Origin: an uncultured Litorilinea sp.
GTDB taxonomy: Bacteria > Chloroflexota > Anaerolineae > Caldilineales > Caldilineaceae
Reading direction: 5' to 3'
DNA length: 5,195 nucleotides
Assembly: GCA_946885925.1 (NCBI GenBank)
Contig: CAMPHP010000307.1
Location: forward strand, 1-5,195
Position 1 is the first letter of the stretch; each line of letters begins with the position of its first letter. Positions 1 to 5,195 of the stretch are shown piece after piece. Position numbers and translations under genes: made by a program. The notes beneath the pieces were generated by a model. It did no database searches. It saw nothing but the letters and a program-made list of their open reading frames with translations, and was not told where the DNA came from.

Positions 1-241
1 TCGACATCCACACATGATCATGACGTAGAGTTCCCGGTTCTCGTTATTCAAATCAATCTGAACACACAGGCAATGCAAGCCCTTCGCATCGCCCCGCAGC
101 AAGTAACCAGTGCGCTGCAAACAGCCAACATCAATCTACCGGGTGGTGCGGTTGAGGACAACGGGAACGTCTATGCCGGATGCCGAACCGGTGTAAGCTG
201 CTCAGTTGCCGGAGGCGAAAATCCTCCAGCAACTTGCCTGA
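1..241 (+). pseudogene. Remnant of an RND-family efflux transporter (porter-domain fragment)
   Basis: Frame 1 is open from the first base and, from about base 49 to 174, reads QINLNTQAMQALRIAPQQVT, then SALQTANINLPGGAVEDNGN and VY. This resembles the porter-domain stretch of HAE1/AcrB-like RND pumps, where 'GlTpqqVtaALqaaNvnlPgG..eenG..Y' is typical. A full RND pump has about 1000 residues, and most of it, including the bulk of the membrane helices, should follow this point. Here the similarity stops at the tyrosine codon at 172-174, and frame 1 continues with unrelated, low-complexity residues to a stop at 283-285. Frame 2 from base 179 (DAEPV, stop at 194-196, then AAQLPEAKILQQLA, stop at 239-241) could be a decayed, frameshifted continuation, but this is weak. 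The residues before base 49 also do not look like RND sequence. The left edge is cut by the window, so the fragment may extend further. The family assignment is by eye. Confidence 0.6.
204..234 (+). other. Stem-loop, possible weak terminator or decay scar
   Basis: Bases 204-215 (AGTTGCCGGAGG) pair with 223-234 (CCTCCAGCAACT) to give a 12-base-pair stem with a single C-A mismatch (209 with 229) and a 7-base A-rich loop (CGAAAAT). It lies just after the recognisable part of the RND remnant and about 80 bases before the next gene. There is no run of T after the stem, so it is not a classical intrinsic terminator. It could still act as a transcript 3' end or a processing structure, or be chance. 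Confidence 0.4.
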
Positions 242-313
242 CTTCAAGTTCATTTCGACAGCACAGCTTTATGGTGTTGGCATGAGAGATGGTATATTAG
301 AGCCAGATAAGAC

Positions 314-835
314 ATGCCAACCCGCCAGGGATCTGCTGTTCAGATGACGAGAGCACCAGTATTCTTTTTAACCGCAGTGGGTGCGGCGCGTGTAGTGGGT
401 GGACCTCCTGCCCCTGCTGCGCCGCTCTTGTTAATCTTTCATAGTCACTTAGGAGCGGATACGGCTTTCGACATGAATGCAGCACTCCGCCAGCACTACC
501 CAAACATTGAACAACTCCTGATTGCCAGCGTTGTCGATCTCCACCACATTCCCCGCTTCATGCGCGCCGCTGTGGAGTTGAGTCTCGCCGCGGCCTACCG
601 CAACGCAGCCCAACAACTTCCAGAGCACCTAGACCCTACAGAATATGTGCTGATTGCGCCGGATTGGACGGGTAAGGTAACGAGCGCCTTTGCAATGGGA
701 CAACGAGCCAATGACGTTGGCTTTGTCCTAGTAACAAAGCAATGGACAATCTTCGATAGCTATACCGGCCCAGATCCGGTTGTCGCGGTGCAGGAAGTCG
801 TTCTTGCTGGCATGAACTCAACTGCGACCGCATAA
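314..835 (+). CDS. Redoxin-like (thioredoxin-fold) protein lacking active-site cysteines
   Basis: A 173-residue soluble protein; no signal peptide or membrane helix is evident. Residues 13-19 (RAPVFFL) resemble the 'APdFtL' opening of AhpC/TSA redoxins. A core strand follows at 37-43 (PLLLIFH), where a peroxiredoxin or TlpA-like protein would next carry its catalytic cysteine. Here the sequence is HSHLGADTAF. A second strand lies at 67-76 (QLLIASVVDL), a long helix region at about 79-103, and then YVLIAPDWTGKVTSAFAM (111-128) and VGFVLVTKQWTIFDSY (135-150). These match the usual late 'D..G.v...f' and 'vlvd..G.i' strands of the fold. No cysteine occurs anywhere, so thiol peroxidase or disulfide chemistry is not expected. 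The closest analogy I can offer is the YtfJ-like branch of redoxins. The start is uncertain: ATG 314 follows an in-frame stop at 308-310, while ATG 344 (residue 11) has an AGGGA upstream and still keeps the whole domain. It ends 40 bases before the glycosyltransferase gene. The gene looks real; the fold is inferred by eye and the function is unknown. Confidence 0.72.
   Translation: MPTRQGSAVQMTRAPVFFLTAVGAARVVGGPPAPAAPLLLIFHSHLGADTAFDMNAALRQHYPNIEQLLIASVVDLHHIPRFMRAAVELSLAAAYRNAAQQLPEHLDPTEYVLIAPDWTGKVTSAFAMGQRANDVGFVLVTKQWTIFDSYTGPDPVVAVQEVVLAGMNSTATA
327..331 (+). promoter_or_regulatory. Possible ribosome binding site favouring the ATG at 344
   Basis: AGGGA lies 12 bases before the in-frame ATG at 344. 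The spacing is long but usable. The upstream ATG at 314 has no comparable purine-rich motif. This favours a 163-residue product, but not decisively. Confidence 0.25.
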
Positions 836-875
836 TGGTTGCGTGGTGACTGGATAGTTTTCGAATCGCTTTATC

Positions 876-2879
876 ATGTCCACAATGACCTTTCATCCAG
901 CTCGGCGTAGACACATCGGGCTTCTCTTGCTGTTGCTTTTTGCCTTTGCCCTACGCGTCATCAGCCTGGATCGACTTGGTCTTGCCTATGACGAAGCAGC
1001 CACCGCGCTCATGGCACGGGCCACCCCACAAGAAATCATTGCATTTCACTGGGACGCCGCTTTTGAACATCCACCCGTATGGGTGCTACTCATGCATGGC
1101 TGGTCACAGCTTGCAGGCCAAAGTGAGTTCAGCTTGCGTTTTCTGCCCGCGCTAGCAGGGACGCTCGTCGTTCTCCTCGTCTGGCAACTGGCACGCGTCC
1201 TCTGGCCCGACGAGCCACTTCTGCCGCCACTAAGCGCGCTCCTGGTTGCTACTGCGCCAGTCCTGGTCTACTACAGCCAGGAAGCACGCATGTACACCCT
1301 CGTTGTGTTGCTCATGCTGCTCTCCATCCTCTTGGTGCTGCGCCTCTATACGCACCCCAGTTGGCAGTTGGTCATAGCGTGCTGGTTGGTCAACTGGGTC
1401 ATGCTGGGGCTTCACTACTATGCCGCGCTAGGATTGGCGATTCAAGCACTCGTGATTGGCCTGCATGGTTCGTTGGTGGGGCCAGTGCGCCGTGTGCCGT
1501 GGAGCAAGCTGTTTGTAACCTATACCGGCACGCTGCTGCCCATCTTGTTTTGGATGCTCTATTCACCAGGATTCCGCGCTACGCTTGATGTGGTCTTGGA
1601 AGCTGCCGAAGAGACGCCCATTACGTGGCAATTCTTTATCAGCGACCTCTGGCGCGAGCTTAGCTTTGGCTCGATCCGCTGGCTGCCCTCCCAAGCCGTC
1701 TGGGGATACCTCGTTGCACCCTTTGCCTTGCTCGGTGCGTTGATTGCGGCTTTCCGTCCTGGTCGCACGCCAACAACCCAGATCGGCACTTGGATCGTGG
1801 TGACGCTTTTCATGCTGCCCATCCTCTCTGCCACCATAGCACTACGCACCCTGACGCCACGCTATATCCTGTGGGTCGTTCCTATGTGCTATCTGCTGGT
1901 TGCCATCACAGCCGTCACTCTCTGGCGTCGCCATTGGCTGGCGGGCATCACCGGCCTGCTCCTGGTTCTGGGTGTTGCCACCCTTGCCCTGCAACATTAC
2001 TTTGGCCCCTATCGCAAGAGTGATTACCGGGAGATGACCGGCTATCTGCAAGCCTATGGCGACCCAACTCAGGAAATACTCCTGCTCGAAGCACCGCGCC
2101 AGCACCTGCTTGCCCGTTACTATTTGCCAACAACATGGACATTCTACCCAATGCCCACGCTGCCCCTTCCCACCTACTGGCCCATTACCGCACCACCCAT
2201 TGTTCCCGAAGACGAAGACGACCGGATTCAAGCATGGCTGCAAGAGCATGAGGGCGTGTGGGTAAGCTATGCTGGCGAAGGTGAGGTGGATCTTGGTGAA
2301 TTTCTTGCCAAATATCTCAGTGCCGTCGCCTATAACGATCGATGTATCCGCTGGCTCGATGTGCGTCTCTGTCACTATGTCAGCCCGCGACACCTAACGC
2401 CAGTGGTGTTGTCGCCAACACCACATCTCTTTGGCAACGAACTGGCGATGCTCAATGCACAAGGCACCTTCTATCATCTAACGCCAGCAGAAACAACGCT
2501 CCTAATACAACTGGATTGGCACGCCCTCCAAAAGCCAACCGTGGATTACAAGGTCTCGCTGCGCCTGTTCGGCACGGATGGAGCCGCAGGAGGTACTGTT
2601 GTCGCGCAAGCAGACGAATATCCAATCGGCCCCTTGCTAGTGCCCACCACCTGGAACACGGATGACCACAAACCTGGTTATTTCGCCTTGACCTTACCGC
2701 CCGATCTTGCGGAGGGCTCCTACAGCCTTCAAATGACGCTCTATGACGCAAACACCCTAACTCCCACGCCGCGTACAAACCTTGGTGAGACCGTGGGAAC
2801 AAACGCGCCGACCACGGAACCGCTCACCCTAGGAGAACTGCATGTTGGTGATACAATGGAGCTTGTATCCGTTCGCTAG
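876..2879 (+). CDS. GT39-like (ArnT/PMT-type) membrane glycosyltransferase with C-terminal beta-rich domain
   Basis: A 667-residue integral membrane protein of the GT-C fold, expected to move a sugar from a polyprenyl-phosphate donor to an acceptor on the outer face of the cytoplasmic membrane. Basic residues (RRR, 10-12) precede the first helix (14-31). The first outside loop carries the Asp-Glu pair D39-E40 (LAYDEA), the position of the catalytic acid in PMT/ArnT enzymes. EHPPVW (64-69) and YSQEARMY (133-140) are typical of PMT_2-type bacterial proteins. Further hydrophobic segments lie near 85-109, 115-133, 141-157, 163-195, 212-229, 276-293, 302-324, 329-350 (starting RYILWVVP) and 353-375, with HYY at 180-182. 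After Y379-R385 (YRKSDYR), the rest (about 380-667) is soluble and outside. It contains a beta-rich unit at about 516-625 (from PHLFGNELAML to LQMTLYD). ATG 876 was chosen; an in-frame ATG at 885 is equally possible, and neither has a clear Shine-Dalgarno motif. Donor and acceptor cannot be told from sequence. The following gene is a distant relative. Confidence 0.88.
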   Translation: MSTMTFHPARRRHIGLLLLLLFAFALRVISLDRLGLAYDEAATALMARATPQEIIAFHWDAAFEHPPVWVLLMHGWSQLAGQSEFSLRFLPALAGTLVVLLVWQLARVLWPDEPLLPPLSALLVATAPVLVYYSQEARMYTLVVLLMLLSILLVLRLYTHPSWQLVIACWLVNWVMLGLHYYAALGLAIQALVIGLHGSLVGPVRRVPWSKLFVTYTGTLLPILFWMLYSPGFRATLDVVLEAAEETPITWQFFISDLWRELSFGSIRWLPSQAVWGYLVAPFALLGALIAAFRPGRTPTTQIGTWIVVTLFMLPILSATIALRTLTPRYILWVVPMCYLLVAITAVTLWRRHWLAGITGLLLVLGVATLALQHYFGPYRKSDYREMTGYLQAYGDPTQEILLLEAPRQHLLARYYLPTTWTFYPMPTLPLPTYWPITAPPIVPEDEDDRIQAWLQEHEGVWVSYAGEGEVDLGEFLAKYLSAVAYNDRCIRWLDVRLCHYVSPRHLTPVVLSPTPHLFGNELAMLNAQGTFYHLTPAETTLLIQLDWHALQKPTVDYKVSLRLFGTDGAAGGTVVAQADEYPIGPLLVPTTWNTDDHKPGYFALTLPPDLAEGSYSLQMTLYDANTLTPTPRTNLGETVGTNAPTTEPLTLGELHVGDTMELVSVR

Positions 2880-2955
2880 GGAAGCGGCAGGTGCATATCC
2901 TAGTTAGCACTGGCGGCTAGAGCATGCGCCCGATGAAACACGTTTATTATCCATT

Positions 2956-2964
2956 GGAAAGAAG
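2956..2964 (+). promoter_or_regulatory. Probable ribosome binding site of the second glycosyltransferase gene
   Basis: The purine run GGAAAGAAG ends 12 bases before ATG 2977. The reading frame is open back to a TAG at 2905-2907, but 2977 is the first ATG in it and is followed at once by a basic residue pair and a membrane helix, which supports this start. Confidence 0.35.
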
Positions 2965-2976
2965 TCATATCGCTGC

Positions 2977-5195
2977 ATGGCTTGGTCACGCAAAGACTGG
3001 TTGATCCTGCTAGCAATCACTGGGGTTGCTATTTTCTTCCGCTTTTTCCAACTGGGCACATTGCCGCCCGGTTTTCAATTTGATGAAGCCTTTAACGCCA
3101 TTGACGCGCAATTCGTCTTGGCAGGCAACCGCCCGCTCTTTCTTCCTGCCAACGCTGGCCGCGAAGTCATCTACACCTATTGGCAGGCATTGCTCATTCG
3201 CGTCTTTGGCTTTGATGTCTACACCCTGCGCTTGGCCTCTGCCATCCTGGGTGTGCTAGCAATCCCCATAACCTATATCCTCGTACGCGGACTGATCCAC
3301 AAAAACAGCCGCATCATCGCTGCTGGCACTGCCCTGACCCTAGCCATCAGCATTTGGCATATCCATTTCAGCCGCTATGGCATCCGCGTCATCTCCATGC
3401 CTTTGATCTTTAGCGGGGCTTTTGGGCTGGCATGGTTGGGAGCCTTTGCCAACACGCGGCGCACACAAATTCTAGCCTATATAGGCAGCGGTCTCTTGAC
3501 TGGCCTCAGCGTCTGGACTCATCCTACAGGCCGTCTTGCGCCCTTTGTCCTGCTAGGCTTCACTCTCTGGCTGCTCTGGCGCTATCCCGAACGCCACCGC
3601 TGGGGTTGGAACACACCCCTGGGCGGCCTCATTATCACCGGCATTACAGCCTTTCTGGTCTTTCTCCCGCTGGGGTTAGAGTTCTATCGCCACCCGGAAT
3701 TCTTCTTCGGCCATGCGTCGGAAGTCTCCATCTTTGCCGAGCGGGTGAGCGGCGATTCTCCACTTGTCACGCTGCTCGACAATATCTTGCATGTCTTTGG
3801 CATGTTCAGCTTTTACGGTGATCTTGAATGGACCCACGGGTTGGCTGGGCGTCCTGTCTTTGACTGGCCGCTGGCACTGGTCTTTTACCTTGGCGTAGGG
3901 ATTGCCCTGGCACGCTTGCGGCCTCGCCATCGCGACTCAGATCAAGCAGCACTGGCACTCTTCGCCATTTGGGCCGCGGTCATGCTCTTCCCGTCCATTC
4001 TGAGCGAGGCAGCGCCCAACTATTCCCGCACACTTCCCGCCTTGCCCGCGCTCTTTGTGCCCGCCGGGTTGGGGTTGGCATGGTTGGTCAACTTGCGCCG
4101 CCCGATGGTGTGGGTAGGTCCAGTAGCAGCCATCGCAATCTTATTCTATAGCACTGGACAGATGAGCTATGACTACTTTGTGCGTTTCGCCAACAGTCCC
4201 GATGTCTACTACATGTATGATGGCGACAAGTTGGACGCGTTGGAGTATCTAACCCAGTACACAGGCGAAAACCAGGTCTATCTCTCGCAACTATGGGGAG
4301 ATATGCACTCGACGGTCTACCTGCTACGTAGAAGGATGGGCGTTAAGTCGGTTGATACCGCCGATACGTTGGTGCTGCCGCCACCCGGTCAGGGCGCGCT
4401 CTATGCCTTCCCTAGTGAACAACTGGATCGCGCAGAACAGCTAGCCAAGCTATGGCCGGGGCTAACGGTCGAATCCGTCCCCGACCCCTATGGCAAGGTG
4501 CTCCTGTATACAGTCTTTATTGATGCCGAGCGCGCCGCCACTTGGCCGCCCACCTATTCTCCCAGCATAGAGCACCGCGCCACCTTTACCGACTCGCCCG
4601 CCCTCGTAGGGATGTATGCAGCGAATCCCGACAAGCAGGTCACTCTCTTTTGGGAGGCTGACCGCCCGATCACCGGCAGCCTGACCACCTTTGTCCAACT
4701 CATTGACCGCGACGGCCATCGCGTCGCCCAAGTTGACAAACTTCCGGGCAATGGCAGCTATGCAACGATCAATTGGAGTGTGGGCGAACGAGTGATTGAC
4801 CGCGCCTACCCGCAAATGCTCGATCACTGTGCTGGGGGCGAAGCGATGCGTGTCCAAGTTGGCTGGTATGACCTGCGCGAGGGCACAGCGCAACGGCCTC
4901 GCGCCGACGCCGCGGGGACCACGGCATTAGCAGGGGAGATGACGCTGCCCTACTTTGCCCATCCACTTAGCACCCTGGCTCCAGCAGTGCCTACCACTAC
5001 CCCAATTTCGCCCACATTGACCTTGGCTGGCTATACGCTCCATGACCAAGACTTTCAAGCTGGCTCACCGCTCACCCTGGATCTTGTCTGGCACAACACG
5101 GGTGACGACCAAGCAAACCCCGGATTGGCGCAAGTTCGCCTGAACCTGGTCAATGGCACGGAGGCCCATGAACCGGAGACCCATGAACTCTGGGA
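2977..5195 (+). CDS. GT39-like membrane glycosyltransferase with repeated C-terminal beta-rich domains (3' partial)
   Basis: Frame 1 stays open from ATG 2977 to the window edge: 739 complete codons and two bases, with no stop. The plan matches the preceding gene but the sequence is distant. A first helix at 8-26 (after SRKDW) is followed by a loop with D36-E37 (GFQFDEAFNAIDA), the expected catalytic acid position. HIHFSRYGIRV (128-138) takes the place that YSQEARMY holds in the upstream protein. About ten more hydrophobic segments include roughly 83-104, 111-128, 140-158, 189-204, 213-236, 296-314, 327-345 and 354-393. PNYSRTLPALPALF (347-360) resembles the late Arg-containing motif before a final helix pair. 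The outside part starts near 400. From about 529 there is a beta-sandwich-like unit (LVGMYA at 543-548, VTLFWEA, FVQLIDRDG at 572-580, MRVQVGWYD to about 632). A Pro/Thr-rich linker (669-680) leads to a second unit (LAGYTLHDQDFQAGSPLTLD from 683) that is cut by the window. It probably transfers a sugar from a polyprenyl-phosphate donor outside the membrane; the substrate is unknown. The 97-base gap after the upstream gene allows co-transcription. Confidence 0.87.
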   Translation, partial: MAWSRKDWLILLAITGVAIFFRFFQLGTLPPGFQFDEAFNAIDAQFVLAGNRPLFLPANAGREVIYTYWQALLIRVFGFDVYTLRLASAILGVLAIPITYILVRGLIHKNSRIIAAGTALTLAISIWHIHFSRYGIRVISMPLIFSGAFGLAWLGAFANTRRTQILAYIGSGLLTGLSVWTHPTGRLAPFVLLGFTLWLLWRYPERHRWGWNTPLGGLIITGITAFLVFLPLGLEFYRHPEFFFGHASEVSIFAERVSGDSPLVTLLDNILHVFGMFSFYGDLEWTHGLAGRPVFDWPLALVFYLGVGIALARLRPRHRDSDQAALALFAIWAAVMLFPSILSEAAPNYSRTLPALPALFVPAGLGLAWLVNLRRPMVWVGPVAAIAILFYSTGQMSYDYFVRFANSPDVYYMYDGDKLDALEYLTQYTGENQVYLSQLWGDMHSTVYLLRRRMGVKSVDTADTLVLPPPGQGALYAFPSEQLDRAEQLAKLWPGLTVESVPDPYGKVLLYTVFIDAERAATWPPTYSPSIEHRATFTDSPALVGMYAANPDKQVTLFWEADRPITGSLTTFVQLIDRDGHRVAQVDKLPGNGSYATINWSVGERVIDRAYPQMLDHCAGGEAMRVQVGWYDLREGTAQRPRADAAGTTALAGEMTLPYFAHPLSTLAPAVPTTTPISPTLTLAGYTLHDQDFQAGSPLTLDLVWHNTGDDQANPGLAQVRLNLVNGTEAHEPETHELW
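5161..5190 (+). repeat. Two-unit 15-base imperfect tandem repeat inside the second glycosyltransferase gene
   Basis: GAGGCCCATGAACCG (5161-5175) is followed directly by GAGACCCATGAACTC (5176-5190), identical at 12 of 15 bases. It is in frame and encodes EAHEP then ETHEL, in a loop-like acidic stretch of the second beta-rich unit. This looks like a small in-frame duplication with little functional weight. Confidence 0.5.

Noticed and set aside
13..22. A perfect 10-base palindrome, CATGATCATG, as a possible operator.
   Set aside because: It is short, single-copy, and lies within the gene remnant with no adjacent promoter or start codon.
293..298. TATATT, a possible -10 element ahead of the redoxin-like gene.
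   Set aside because: No hexamer resembling a -35 element lies 15-19 bases upstream (best candidate TTATGG at 269-274, a poor match), so a promoter call is not supported.
839..866. TTGCGT and TCGAAT spaced 16 bases apart, a possible promoter for the first glycosyltransferase gene.
   Set aside because: Both hexamers are only partial matches to the consensus and the gap between genes is just 40 bases; this is expected by chance.
1842..2393. A 183-residue open frame on the minus strand.
   Set aside because: It lies wholly inside the well-supported glycosyltransferase gene on the other strand, and its translation shows no family motif; it is a shadow frame.
2945..2950. TATTAT as a -10 element for the second glycosyltransferase gene.
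   Set aside because: No -35 partner is visible, and the implied transcript start would fall inside the ribosome binding site region.
2924..3004. A 26-codon ORF (MRPMKHVYY and so on) overlapping the start of the second glycosyltransferase, as a possible leader peptide.
   Set aside because: It has no convincing ribosome binding site or regulatory codon run, and short overlapping ORFs of this size are common by chance.
4066..4087. A G-rich stretch of GG/GGG tracts separated by TT, which could form a two-tetrad G-quadruplex.
   Set aside because: It is fully explained by Gly/Leu/Trp codons of a membrane helix, and two-tetrad structures are weak evidence on their own.
4462..4893. A 143-residue open frame on the minus strand.
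   Set aside because: It is opposite the beta-rich tail of the second glycosyltransferase, whose frame carries recognisable repeated motifs; it is a shadow frame.

Overview
The window looks like a stretch of a mid-GC bacterial chromosome. The two large genes are multi-pass membrane glycosyltransferases of the GT39/ArnT/PMT type (GT-C fold), each with an extracytoplasmic beta-rich tail. From memory of family architecture, that style of protein and tail is common in Chloroflexota (Chloroflexus/Roseiflexus-like bacteria). This taxonomic placement is an inference from protein style and base composition only. No rRNA, tRNA or other marker gene is present to confirm it.

Layout, all on the + strand. 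Bases 1-241 hold a short remnant that resembles part of the porter domain of an RND-family efflux pump. The recognisable part ends near base 174 and the several hundred residues that should follow are absent, so this is a gene fragment. A stem-loop sits at 204-234. Bases 314-835 encode a 173-residue (or 163-residue, if started at 344) soluble protein. It reads as a redoxin/thioredoxin-fold protein that has lost the CxxC or peroxidatic cysteine; it contains no cysteine at all. Bases 876-2879 encode a complete 667-residue GT39-like membrane glycosyltransferase. After a 97-base gap, bases 2977-5195 encode a second, distantly related GT39-like protein of at least 739 residues that runs off the right end of the window.

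The genes are close together (gaps of 40 and 97 bases) and in the same direction, so co-transcription from 314 onward is plausible. The two glycosyltransferases share a plan: an N-terminal membrane helix, an Asp-Glu pair in the first extracytoplasmic loop, about ten further hydrophobic segments, then a soluble outside domain ending in one beta-sandwich-like unit (first protein) or at least two (second protein). They probably transfer sugars from polyprenyl-phosphate carriers onto a lipid, glycan or protein outside the membrane; the acceptor cannot be read from the sequence. The role of the cysteine-less redoxin-like neighbour is unknown. I saw no CRISPR array, insertion sequence, tRNA or clear strong promoter, and no compelling evidence of a wholly new system.
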